Origin: Fagopyrum homotropicum
Lineage: Eukaryota > Streptophyta > Magnoliopsida > Caryophyllales > Polygonaceae
Direction: 5' to 3'
NCBI GenBank assembly: GCA_033239125.1
Contig: BSWB01000001.1
Location: 24,207,501 to 24,271,500 of the forward strand
Length of the DNA stretch: 64,000 nt
The translations under genes were made by a program, and so were the position numbers. The notes under the pieces were generated by a model. That model had not been told where the DNA came from and made no database searches. It saw nothing but the letters and a program-made list of their open reading frames with translations. Position 1 is the first letter of the stretch. Each line of letters starts with the position of its first letter. Shown one piece after another: positions 1 through 10,529 of this stretch.

Positions 1-137
1 TTCAAAAGGGAATATTCTTATGCGGAATATCCCTTTTATTACATAAAAAGGAAAACATGAAAATATAGTCCGAAAATAAGCTAGCTTCATGCCATGGAGT
101 CGGAAAGACGAGACATGCCGCTAACGGAATCGGTAGT

Positions 138-3100
138 CTATGCCATGGTGGTGTAGAGACATGGCATGCCGGTAATGGAACCAAGTGAAGAAGTAATGCG
201 GGCGATGATGGAGCCGGTGGCTCGAGCAATGGCCTTAGCTCGGGATCGGGTGATCGGTCCATCTGAACGAACTCTAAGAGCCTCGTCCTCCTCGTCTATG
301 GTCAACATAAAAGGGACATCCAAGGGCGCATCAGTCCTCCCATCTTGGCTGTGAAACGTCCCCGTTTCACCATCGTCAGAGAGGGGCTCAACATAAGGGG
401 AAAGGTCCTTGACGTTGAACGTCGGGTGTACTCCGTAGGAATCTGGGAGCTCTAACTTGTATGCATTCGGGCCATGACGGGCTAAGATGCGGAATGGGCC
501 ATCACCACGGTCCGAGAGCTTGCTCATGCGACGAGTTGGAAAATGCTCCTTCCTTAGGTGGAGCCAAACAAGATCACCGGGCTCAAAAGAGACATCGCGG
601 CGACCCTTGTTGCGTTGTCCGGCAAGTTAGGCGGCACGACGTTCGAGTTGTGTCCTAGTCCGCTCATGAAGCTCAATGATTTGGGCGGCTCGGTTCCCGG
701 CAATGATATGTTCTCCGTCCTTGAGCGGGCGAGGAGTGAAGTCCAACGGTGTGTGTGGATTAAGGCCGTAGACAACTTCAAATGGGGACAATTTAGTTGT
801 CGTGTGCCTAGACCTGTTATACGAAAACTCCACAACAGAAAGTGAGTCCTCCCACCTACGTGGGTTGGTCCTAGTGGTGGCTCTAAGTATAGCACCAAGA
901 GTCCGATTGGTCACCTCCGTTTGACCATCGGTTTGGGGGTGATAACTACTTGAAAACAACAAGTTGGTTCCAAGTTTTCCCCATAACGTTCTCCAAAAGT
1001 GACTTACGAATTTCACGTCCCGATCACTAACGATGGAATGTGGTATCCCATGTAAATGTACCACATTGTCAAAGAACAAGGTGGCAACTTCACTAGCATT
1101 TTGGGTGCTTTTACATGCAATGAAATGAGCCATTTTGGAGAAGCGATCGACTACCACAAAATTGGAGTCTTTGCCTCGTTTTGACATAGGCAACCCTACC
1201 ACAAAGTCCATGGATAGATCCTCCCAAGGTCCCATTGGTATAGGCAAAGGAGAGTACATTCCATCCGGACCTTGGCATGACTTTGCATGATGACATGTGA
1301 TGCAACCCTTGCTAAACCATGTCACATGTATACGCATCCGGGGCCAAAAGAAATGCTCTTGGAGAGCGGAAAGGGTCTTGGTAGCACCGAAATGACCACG
1401 ACCCTCATGAGCTTCCTTGACCAACAAATGGCGTATAGAGGAGCGCGGAATGCAAAGTTTGCCCGCTCGGAAAAGATAGTCATCGTTAATAAAGAAAGAC
1501 TCGTGCTCTCGGAGGTCGAGGCATTGTGCCCATATGTCCTTGAAGTCAAGATTCGTGGCATATAACTCTTTGATAAGAGCAAAGCCATGTATCTTGGCAT
1601 CCATATACACAAGGAGGGCATAGCGGCGAGAAAGGGCATCGGCTACCACATTCTCCTTGCCTTTCTTATGCCGAATGATATAAGGAAAGGTCTCTAAAAT
1701 CTCTACCCAACTAGCATGGCGCCGATTGAGATTTGTTTGACTCTTGAGATACGAAAGAGCCGCATGATCCGAATGAATCACGAACTCCTTCGGCCACAAG
1801 TAATGTTGCCATGTCTTAAGACAACGAACTAGAGCATATAGTTCCTTGTCATATGTAGGGTAGTTGTGCGAAGGACCGGATAGTTTTTCACTAAAGTAGG
1901 CAATTGGACGAGTCTCTTGTAAGAGAACTCCTCCAATGCCCACATTTGATGTATCAGACTCCACCTCGAAAGTTTTCGAAAAGTTTGGGAGTTGGAGTAA
2001 TGGTGCATTACAAAGGCGGTCTTTGAGCGCATCAAACGCTCGAGCATGGATATCACGCCACTCAAACGTGACACCCTTGGTAGTGATCTCATGGAGCGGT
2101 GCCGCTACCGTGCTAAAGTCCTTGACAAAGCGTCGGTAGAAACCCGCTAAGCCGAGAAAGGCTCGGACCATGGTGACCGTAGTAGGAGTAGGCCACTCCC
2201 GAATAGCACGAACTTTAGATTCGTCTACTCGTAATCCGTCCTTAGACACGACATAGCCAAGAAAGATAGTGGTGTCCGAGCAAAAGATGCATTTGTCAAA
2301 GTTGACATACAATTGCTCTTGTATAAGGCACTCGAGCACTTGACAAAGGTGCCCGATGTGATCCTCCAAAGACGTACTAAACACCAAAATATCATCAAAA
2401 TAAACAACAACAAATGTACCCAAGAATCGGCGCAAGACATGGTTCATGAGGCGCATGAAGGTGGACGGGGCGTTGGAGAGGCCAAATGGCATGACAAGCC
2501 ATTCATAGAGGCAATACTTCGTTTTGAATGCCGTCTTCCACTCGTCACCTTCGGCCATCCGGATTTGGTGGTAACCGCTCCGGAGATCAATTTTGGAGAA
2601 GATGGTGGCGCCATGAAGCTCGTCCAACATGTCATCAAGGCGCGGGATCGGGTGGCGGTATTTGACGGTGATTTGGTTGATGGCACGACAATCAACACAC
2701 ATCCGCCATGATCCATCTTTCTTTGGTACTAAGATTACCGGGACGGCACATGGTGATAAGGATTCACGCACATGTCTCCGGTCTAGGAGCTCTTGCACTT
2801 GACGTTGTAGCTCCTTCGTCTCTTCCAGACTAGCTCGGTACGCGGCACGGTTTGGCAAGGAAGCACCGGGCACAAAGTCAATTTGGTGTTCAATCCCTCG
2901 GATTGGTGGTAAGCCGGGTGGAAGGTCTTTGGGCATAATATCCTGAAATTCGGACAACAATAAAGACACCTCGTGTGGCACATTACTCGGGTCATGAGAA
3001 GTAGATAAACAGAATGGGACAAGTAAGAAACATGGGAACTTGTCTTCCATGACCGGTTGCAAATCATGCCGGCGAGCTAAGAGTATCCTCGGCTCACACC

Positions 3101-3422
3101 GTCCTTGAATGACGGGGTCCGAAGATGGTAAAGGTGTGCTCGGGGGAACGATGCGACCTTTACTACCTTTGGACTCGGTAGCATGGACAAGAGGGGCGGT
3201 GTTCCGGGATTTGGAAGTACTAGCATTGACAACATCGGGACTCCGGGGGTCCGATGTTGCCGGTGCCTTAGCGGACTCATCTATAGTTTGTTGCCTCTTC
3301 CGTTCCGCATAGTCAACCAAAATTTTGTGCGGAGTCATAGGCAAAAGTGTGACCCGTTTTCCATTATATTGGAACATGTACCGGTTAAGATAACCATCAT
3401 GATATGTTCGGCGATCGAACTG
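138..3422 (-). pseudogene. pol: reverse transcriptase-RNase H-integrase of Ty3/gypsy element A
   Basis: The longest open piece covers 627-3377 (916 codons). In order it holds an N-terminal linker; reverse transcriptase with the LVPKKDGSWRMCVDCRAIN, MPFGLSNAPSTFM and YFDDILVFS boxes; RNase H (FEVESDTSNVGIGGVLLQ, YPTYDKELYALV, HSDHAALSYL, ending VVADALSRR); and integrase. Integrase has an HHCC zinc site and the D-D-E core (MDFVVGLP, SDRDVKF, HPQTDGQTEVTNR). A TAA at 627-629 interrupts the frame just after the core. The same frame then continues to 138 through GDLVWLHLRKEHF and a GPY/F-type module, ending with a short acidic tail and PITRSRAK. I see no chromodomain after the GPY module. The protein would copy element RNA to DNA and insert it into chromosomes. 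Confidence 0.95.
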
Positions 3423-3869
3423 TCATGGTCGTCCTAATAGGACATGTGTGGCGTCAATCTTAATAACATCACAAAGGACCTTATCAACATAGACGCCAAT
3501 AGAAAACGTCACCCAAGCTTGTTGTGTGACGGTGTCACAAGACGTATCGGAAATCCATTGAAGTCCGTAAGGCGTTGGGTGGGGGGTTGTAGGCAACTTG
3601 AAGTGTTTTACCACTCGTTCTTTGACAATATTGCAACAAGAAACCCCGTCAATGATGAGAGAAAGGCTCGTATTATTAACCAAGCAACGAGAGTGGAAGA
3701 GATTCTCGCGTTGATCAATCGGAATATGCTCTTTAATAGTTAAAATACGACGAGAAACAAGAGCGAATTTACCGGGTTGTGCCGGAGCGCAAGCAAGCTC
3801 GTCGCCACATGGTTCCATGCCAAAATGTAGATTGGTGGCATGGTCATCCTCAATAATGATATCGCCGTC
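3423..3869 (-). pseudogene. aspartic protease domain of Ty3/gypsy element A
   Basis: This segment follows the gag stop in the same frame. It contains the retropepsin-like core: the catalytic region reads LIIDGVSCCNIV, and the domain closes with the hydrophobic HVLLGRP box that normally precedes the linker to reverse transcriptase. The residue two after the catalytic Asp is Val where related chromoviruses usually have Gly, which may itself damage the active site. The frame is ended by a TGA at 3423-3425, exactly where the family normally has a Trp after LGRP. The sequence beyond the TGA (QFDRRTYHDGYLNRYMFQYNGKR) continues in frame into the polymerase. In life the domain would cleave the Gag-Pol polyprotein inside the retrotransposon particle. 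Confidence 0.85.
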
Positions 3870-5634
3870 TTATTGACCTTCTTCATCCTCGAAATATGTT
3901 GGGTCGGCAAACAAGACACGTTTGGTGTTTGAGCAATCACGTTGCACATGGCCAAAACCGCTACACTTATAGCACACGGGTTCCCTTGGGCGAGCCGCCG
4001 GTGAGGGTCCTTGTTGACCTCGAGAGGGAGGCGCCGGTGCCGGGCCACGGGTTGGTACCTTCTCGGTACCCGCTTGCCTATTGGAGGGACCCGTCTGTTG
4101 GGCTCCTATGGATGCGTCGGTATCTGGAGGACTAGGCGCATCTCGAGAACGTGTGTTAGACGGATAAAGATATGGACTCGAGGAAGATGTATACCTAGAA
4201 GATCGCGGTGTTTCGAGTTGTTGCTTGTATAGCTTCATGGCGGCATGGCATAATGCTCCCAAATCCTTGAATGGAACAATCTCGAGCGGCCGCTGGATTG
4301 AGGCATTAAGCCCACTCATAAATTTTGTGCGGAGGGCGGAGGGGGAGGCCGAGACGCCGGCCTTAATGTGCATGTCCTCAAGTTTAGCCAAGTAAGCCAC
4401 CGGAGTGAGGTTGCCTTGCTTGAACTCGGCAATTTGCAACCGCATATCATTCTTAAAGTCCTCGGGCACGTACTTCTTGGTCATGCAATAGAGCAATTGT
4501 TCAAATGTCTCAATCGGTGCCCATCCTCGCCTCTCACGGGTGAACTCATACCGGTTCCACCAAGACTTGGCATCTCCTTCAAATTTATAGAATTGCCGCC
4601 TCGATTTTCTCGTATTCCTCCTCATAATGACAATGTTTTAATGCTTCTTTCAAATCCTGAGCCCAATCAAGAAAAACACACGGATCATATTCACCATGAA
4701 AGGTAGGGAACTTAACCTTACCTTCCCTATGAGCTCGGTAGGGGTCCGGGAGGGGCGGTGGAATGTAGGCATCATCGGCACGGGCTCGCTGGTGGCCGCC
4801 ATGAGGCCGTTGGCGCCCATGAACGGGTGGGGCCTGCCTAGGTGGATTTGGGGGAGGCAACCATTCTTCACCCCGGTCTTGGTTCTCATAAGGGTCTATG
4901 ACGGGTGGGTGCCACGGACGGTTATGTGCTACCCGTTCTAAATTGGATTCATCATCGGAGAACTCGTTGAAGTTGTGTTGCTCATCGTATTCATCAAAGT
5001 CAAGGGTCCTCGGTTGCCGGGTTGACCGTTGGCGATGGTGTTCGGAACGATCATGCTCACGACCATGATTGGTGGTTGAGTTGGGACGGTACCAGGGCTC
5101 TTCCCGGGTTTGACGGTCGGTGCGGGGCACACTAGGTGGAGGTGGAGAAGGGACATACCGTTGATGTTGATGCTCATAATATTGGTGCCGATGTTCCGTA
5201 TCGACTATGGGCAAGTCATCTTGACGCGGGTCGGGGAATTCCTCCTCTTCTTCATGGGACTCATTTCCGTCAAAAGGTAAAGGATGGGTGCGTTCAATGA
5301 CAGACGCAAGCCGGGTAACATTTGATGGTCCGGCTCCCAAAAGTCTCTTGCCTTTCCGTTGTGCATCGGATGTGGAAGCATTGGCCACGGTCTCATTCGG
5401 ATATGTTGGGGTGGGACGTTGAGCAATCTGAAGGGCCTTAAGAGCTTCTAGCTCTTTTTTCAAGGCAATGTTTTCTCGGGTCAAGACATTAAACTTTTGT
5501 TGTGCCTTCAAGGCTTCCAATTCACGCCTTATGGAGTCATTTTCGAGGGACAACGAAGCAGTTTCTTGAGCCAAAGGTTCACTGAACTCTTGCGGACCAG
5601 AATCCTGAGAAGTTTCCATTTCAACGTTAGTCAT
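3870..5634 (-). pseudogene. gag: gag of Ty3/gypsy element A (frameshifted)
   Basis: The structural capsid/nucleocapsid protein of the element. It starts at an ATG at 5634 with a glutamine/glutamate-rich N-terminus holding two coiled-coil-like copies (RRELEALKAQQ and KKELEALKALQ), then a charged Arg/His/Pro-rich stretch. The retrotransposon gag core follows (YDPCVFLDW ... FEGDAKSWWNRYEF). A CCHC zinc knuckle (CYKCSGFGHVQRDC) lies near the end. The reading frame changes between the two halves at about 4585-4625, next to a short A/T run, which is consistent with a single-base indel. The second half ends at a TAA at 3870-3872 that is in the same frame as the protease downstream, so this stop is either a nonsense mutation or a gag/pro boundary. 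Most chromoviruses use one continuous frame, so I favour mutation. Confidence 0.88.
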
Positions 5635-6414
5635 TGCTCCAAATCAGCACACAATTGCAAGCAATCAAGTGAGCAAGGTGACAAATTAGGTCAACTTTAC
5701 CCAAGTTCAAGTGCGTTATCGGGTTCTACTTTGGGGAAGGCCGTTTGGTGGTTAGGCAAGGAAGGCAAATCCAACAAAATTGAACCAATTACACACAAAT
5801 AAACAAGTGATATTTTGCAACGTATGTAAGAAAATGGAGAGATAGAAGATGGAAGGATTGTTCACTCGTCAAGCTTTGCTTGCTTTCGGTCTTTGACCGT
5901 TTTGTAAAATCCGATTTTTCGGATGGACCGGTTTGCCGGACGTCTTTCACTTTGTGTGTTTCGTTTCTTTGAAACGTTTTGAGCAACACTTTCTTTTGTT
6001 TTGTTTTTGTTTTTGTTTTTTTTTTTGAACACAAATCCGTATTGATGAAGAGTTTTTTTGCTTTTCTTGGAATATCAAAAGCGAGATATCCGAACTTTTC
6101 GTTAACAAAAATACCCCAAGAGATTTGGTGAAATTAATTAACAAAATTGTCGGATTGGGTCGGTTTAAGAAAAAGACGGGTTTGATAAATGGTTTGAAGG
6201 CAAACCAAATATATCCTATTTTTGTACTTTTTGTTTTGAATTAAACACGGGAATAAAAATTTCAAGGAAAATGGATGAACATGATGAAGAACATGATGAA
6301 CAACATGAAGATCATGAAGAACAAATGAAGAACATCATGAACAAGAAGGCTAAAAAGGTTTAAGATAATAACGCACAAAAAACAAGATTAAAGAGAACTT
6401 AGCTTTGATCCCTT
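5635..6414 (-). other. untranslated leader of Ty3/gypsy element A
   Basis: About 780 bases lie between the primer-binding site and the gag ATG, with no open frame of interest. The stretch around 6270-6350 is a degenerate GAA/ATG-rich simple repeat, and 5995-6025 is a T-rich run. Long leaders of this kind are usual for packaging and translation control in plant gypsy elements; the function here is inferred only. Confidence 0.7.
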
Positions 6415-6426
6415 CCTCTGATACCA
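6415..6426 (-). promoter_or_regulatory. primer-binding site, initiator Met-tRNA type
   Basis: On the minus strand the sequence TGGTATCAGAGG sits 3 bases after the LTR end (CATCA). It matches the 3' end of plant initiator methionine tRNA, the usual primer for minus-strand DNA synthesis in plant LTR elements. The last base differs from the commonest form (TGGTATCAGAGC). Confidence 0.88.
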
Positions 6427-6429
6427 ATT

Positions 6430-6868
6430 TGATGCGTCCTTGGAGGTAACCAAGGATAACTCCGGATCTAGATCAAGCAAAACTCCAACTACTCCTTGAT
6501 TCTTTGTGCATCGTTGTATCGTTTCGGATCCAAAGGGGCGGAAGCAATGAAGAAACAAAGGTTACTTCGATCTAGAGAGATCGAATACACCTTTTTGTAT
6601 GGATCAAAGGTTGATTCTTAAGAAGAATCCTCGAATACGGATTTCTGGGATCAAATACGAGATCCAAGGAAGAAATTTGAGAGATAGAAGAGAGGTTTTG
6701 ATGCCCAAGCTAAGTAGGAGGAAATTCTTCTCAAAACTTAGTAATATTGAACATCGAAAATAAGTGAGGCAAGATATCTCTTATATAGAGAGTCTTGCCT
6801 ACCAATGGGCCAACGGGCCAAACAAAAATACCTGAAGAAAAGCCCAAAAGGGAAAACCTAAAAGGATA
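6430..6868 (-). repeat. LTR shared between element A (5' LTR) and element B (3' LTR)
   Basis: The minus-strand 3' end of the LTR is at 6430 (ends CATCA just before the primer-binding site). Its other boundary is not resolved; it lies at or beyond 6868, because the shared region runs on to 7206 and includes coding sequence. A TATA box (CTCTATATAAGA) is at 6779-6790 on the minus strand. Downstream of it, 6709-6743 can fold into a stem-loop with CTAAGT/ACTTAG arms. Bases beyond 6868 are the pol end of a second element, so this one LTR is flanked on both sides by internal regions of the same family. Confidence 0.8.
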
Positions 6869-7206
6869 AGTTCAAAAGGGAATATTCTTATACGGAATAT
6901 CCCTTTTATTACATAAAAAGGAAAACATGAAAATATAGTCCGAAAATAAGCTAGCTTCATGCCATGAAGTCGGAAAGACGAGACATGCCGCTAACGGAAC
7001 CGGTAGCTTATGCCATGGTGGTGTAGAGACATGGCATGCCGATAATGGAACCAAGTGAAGAAGTAATGCGGGCGATGATGGAGCCGGTGGCTCGAGCAAT
7101 GGCCTTAGCTCAGGATCGGGTGATCGGTCCATCTGAACGAACTCTAAGAGCCTCGTCCTCCTCGTCTATGGTCAACGTAAAAGGGACATCCAAGGGTGCA
7201 TCAGTA
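6869..7206 (-). mobile_element. truncated second copy (element B): pol 3' end and tail
   Basis: This stretch is nearly identical to 1-335, with only scattered substitutions, and contains the same pol C-terminus (VDGP/ITRSRAK-type tail in the minus strand) plus the 3' untranslated tail. The match stops abruptly after 7206, where unrelated repeat DNA begins. The arrangement internal-LTR-internal is what unequal recombination between LTRs of neighbouring copies produces. Confidence 0.85.
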
Positions 7207-7786
7207 AGTTTATCACTACCATTGCAAGGGGGCTATCCAATAAAATATAGGTCGGTAATAATCGATATCGCGTGCTATCAAGCATATAACAAACACCACT
7301 CGTGCATACACCCAGTATAGGGATGGTAGCTAAGTAAGTCATACGTACTTACCTCAAACTCTGATACTATCAACCACGATCAACCTCAATCCGGATAGCA
7401 ACACTACCTAATAACAAGGCATAAAGAGATATCAAATCTCCCATCAATCAAGGGGTCACACCTAGACCCAAGGGATCCATAAGGATCATAATCAATCTAT
7501 AATACTCACAATCTATTGATCCTCAAAGCCATAACCGGCATATATCGATGTCATGATCATCCTCACTCTATCCTCATACGCATGCTTAGCATGCTACTAA
7601 ACCACTCATACTAGGAAAGGAAAGGATCCATACCACCCTAGGTAGGTCCCGTACAAGATGCACCTACGTGACAGGAAGGACGCATGGGCGAAGCACCAGG
7701 AGGCGCAGGGGTGACGACACTCTCACGCAGGTGCGGGATCTCTAAAAGATTAAGGCTCTTACAATTATCTCTATTTTCCTATTGTT
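7207..7786. other. unclassified repeat-like DNA, no gene
   Basis: I see no open frame. On the minus strand a phrase resembling an LTR/primer-binding junction (TATCAGAGTTTGAGG) occurs near 7350-7370, so this may be the remnant of another long-terminal-repeat element, but there is no second copy in the window to confirm it. Bases 7610-7750 are locally richer in GC. Confidence 0.4.
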
Positions 7787-8510
7787 CATGAGTTTATTTT
7801 CTATCTGGATTGACTATAGTTAATAATTTGTAACATGGTATCAAATCTCAAATAAATTAATTGAGCGTTCATCCTCAAACACAAACACATACGTCTTTAT
7901 TAACTCATCATTTAGTAGATCATAATCATGAAGAAGAATCTCGTCCAATGAGAGAAACTTGAGGTCATTCCATATCTCAACAACAAGATGAAAATGTCAA
8001 TGATCCATCAACTAGATGTTTTTCACCATTCAGATGCTCCCTCCCTCAAATTGGCAACGACTTTGCTGGATGAAGGAAATTATAACTATTGGAAGAGGCT
8101 AGTATATGTTTGTCTATTAACAAAGAACAAATTAGTTTCTCTCTATTTTTATACTATTCATGAGTTCATCTTCTCTCTCGATTGACTATAGTTACAGATT
8201 GTAACATGGCGGCAAAGCACAAATGGATCAATCAAACATTTATCCTCAAACACACATATGTCTCAATCACCTTATCATTTTAGAGATCAAAACTATGAAA
8301 AAGAATCTCGCCCAAGGAGAGAAACTAGATATCATCCCATATCTCAACAACTAGATGAAAATACCGATGATCCATTCAGTTAGATATTTTTCACCATTCA
8401 AATGCCCCTCCATCAAATTGGCAATGCCTTTGATTAATGAAGGGAACTATAGCCATTGGAAGAGGTCAATAAAGGTTTATCTCTTAACAAAGAACAAATT
8501 AGGTTTTGTG
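7787..8510 (+). repeat. direct duplication of copia LTR-end/PBS/gag start
   Basis: Bases of about 7787-8136 and 8157-8510 are diverged copies of the same ~350-bp segment. Each runs from a GATTGACTATAGTTA-type LTR tail, through the primer-binding site (degenerate in the second copy), to the first 40 or so gag codons. Only the second copy carries on into the rest of gag. The divergence shows the duplication is old. Confidence 0.8.
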
Positions 8511-9640
8511 AATGGTAAGAAATGTGTCTTACATCCTAAGCTCATTGCCAAATGGGAGCAATGCAACAACATGCTAATCTTTTGGCTATTGCATTCAATA
8601 GAGAAAGATATAGCCAAATCGATTTGATTCTAAAAATCTATTGCTCAAATTTGGAAAGAACTTGGCTCAAGGTTCGGAAAAAAACAATTGAATCAACATT
8701 TATCAGATACAAAAAGAAAGAAGCTCAATTTCTCACAGAAATAGGTATGTCACAATTTATTTCACTCGTTTAGAAAGCTTTGGGATGATTACATTCTATT
8801 GTTAGAGATCAAGTATGTAGTTGTGGATCAAAGAAGATTGCCCTTACAATACTGAAAAATTAACAAATTATTCAGTTTCTTGTCGGTCCAAACAATTCAT
8901 TCAACATAATGAGATACAACATTTCATGATGAGTCCTTCACCAAATTTGGATGGAGTTACAAGTAAGTGCTTCAAGAAAAGAGATAAAAGGGTTTAAAAT
9001 CATACATTGTTAAAGATGATTTTGCAACTACATTGTATTCTCAATACAAATACAATTAGGGATATCAACAAAGTTACTTAGGATCTGATGATAGAAAAGT
9101 AACTTCAGCTACAAGTGAAAAAATATTATTTTGTGATCATTGTAAAACCAAAAATATATTGTTGATAAATGTTGCAAGTTGCGTGGCTATCCTACAACCT
9201 CTTCTCTAAGAATTGCATATTGTGATCATTGCAAATTAGTTAATCACTTTATTTCCACATGTTGGAAGATTCATGGCTATCTAGTTGGTCACAACTTAGT
9301 TGTATATTCTTTGAGTTCTGAGAATGCTTCTAACATCACAAATTAATCAACTGTAATCCATATTATACAAACCAAACATGGTAAGGAATATCATGTTGCA
9401 TTCCTTGTTGGTAAGCCTTTATGTTGCTTCTCTCTTGATTTAAATTGTAGATGGATCCTCGACAGTGGAACAACATATCACATTACTCCTCACCTTGAAC
9501 GACTTCTATTATATACTACATTGCATACACAAACTTTTACAACCATGCCAAATGGAAAAACAACTCTCGTTTCTTAATTACATCGGCAAAATACAATTAA
9601 GTCCAAATTGATGTGGAAGTTCAAATTAGATGGTCTTAAA
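7787..9640 (+). mobile_element. Ty1/copia retrotransposon relic: LTR end, PBS, gag, protease
   Basis: The plus strand reads through a copia-type Gag start (HHSDAPSLKLATTLLDEGNY ... LLTKNKL; second copy ends LLTKNKLGFVNG), then decayed gag. Two zinc-knuckle blocks follow: one disrupted at about 9138-9190, and one clean CX2CX4HX4C at 9221-9262 (CDHCKLVNHFISTC). After that comes the copia protease active site at about 9452 (WILDSGTTYHITPHLERLL). No integrase or RT follows; the element is cut at about 9640 by the next transposon. Frames are broken many times. A primer-binding-like TGGTATCAAATC is at about 7835-7846 after a TAACA LTR-type end. Confidence 0.85.
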
Positions 9641-9645
9641 AAAAC

Positions 9646-10517
9646 CTACCCGCAAGGATGACAAGATCGGATGTAGTATATCAGGTATCAAATCACGGGG
9701 ACCCAGTCTATTTGGGTACATATGATAGGCAATTACGCTAAGAAAAAAAGGAGAAGAGAAAGAGAAAGAGATAGAAAATTTTATTTTGAAGGTTTTAATT
9801 TGAACCTTGTTTTTTGAGGACGAAGGCTAATTTTTATTCCTTCCCTTGTAATTATTGAGGAGAGTTTGCTTGCAATAAAGAAATTTAAGGGAGAAGGTTA
9901 ATTTCAATATATTTCATCTTATAACTTAATTTGAACCTTGTTTTTTACCTAAGTTAATGATATGTTACTTTTATATAAAATTTTGTAGAATTGCAACACT
10001 TTATTGGGGATCATCCACACATTATAATTGAAGAATATTGTGACTCTTGAGAAGAGACCGTAATAGTTGAGCAATTTGAAGAAAAAGTTATATTTTAACT
10101 ATTACATATTGCCACTTAATTTTAACCCTTTTTGTATATGTTAATGATGTGAAATCATGTAGGATTGCAAGACTTGATTTGGGATCATCTACACATCATA
10201 GCTGAAGAATTATATGGCTCTTGATCATTTATGAATTATGTATGATACGTTATGTTGAATATTTTTTTATATATAAAATCCATTATCGTGGGATACCTAT
10301 TCCTTGTATTATATCATATATTTAACTTTCTCACTTATATGTGCTTACTACTTTTTCACTTGACAACATAAACTGAAAAGCCATGATTTTCTCCATTTTC
10401 TCTCTTCCCTTTCCTTTTGACTTAGCTGAATTGTCTATTGTCATATCTAATACAAACATAATCCCCGTGATTTGATACTTGAATACAACAAATGATCCAA
10501 AGACACTTGCGGGGTAG
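9646..10517. mobile_element. 872-bp element with ~55-bp terminal inverted repeats (unclassified DNA transposon/MITE)
   Basis: The left end (CTACCCGCAAG ... GGTATCAAATCACGGGGA) is matched by the reverse complement of the right end (CTACCCCGCAAG ... AGTATCAAATCACGGGGA). The outer 11 bases and the inner 18 bases are best conserved. There is no transposase frame. No clear target-site duplication could be read, so the exact ends may be off by a few bases. It abuts the copia relic on the left and a PMD pseudogene on the right. Confidence 0.65.
9923..10232. repeat. internal tandem duplication within the 872-bp element
   Basis: Two copies of about 120-130 bp lie at 9923-10050 and 10110-10232. Each contains ...GTAG followed by ATTGCAA...TGGGGATCAT (or TTGGGATCAT) and CACACAT...GAAGAAT. 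They are separated by about 60 bp and diverged. They are not coding as far as I can see. Confidence 0.6.
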
Positions 10518-10529
10518 ATTTTAGCCTAT

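Larger units (their letters stand above)
1..6868 (-). mobile_element. Ty3/gypsy LTR retrotransposon (element A), minus strand, inactivated
   Basis: Read on the minus strand, the order is 5' LTR (ending at 6430), Met-tRNA primer-binding site, a leader of about 780 bp, gag, protease, reverse transcriptase, RNase H, integrase, then the tail and the start of the 3' LTR, which runs off the window at base 1. Bases 1-335 match 6869-7206 closely, so both ends of the internal region are seen. The RT box reads YFDDILVFS and the integrase tail has a GPY/F-type module (GPFRILARHGPNAYK), which are chromovirus-like. From family knowledge the RT-RNase H wording most resembles the CRM/Reina side of the chromoviruses, but I could not test this. 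Gag-pol needs one frame except for one frameshift in gag, and has three in-frame stops, so the copy cannot make its own proteins. Confidence 0.93.

Noticed and set aside
166..354. Plus-strand frames across 1-5.6 kb
   Set aside because: Shadows of the minus-strand gag-pol sequence.
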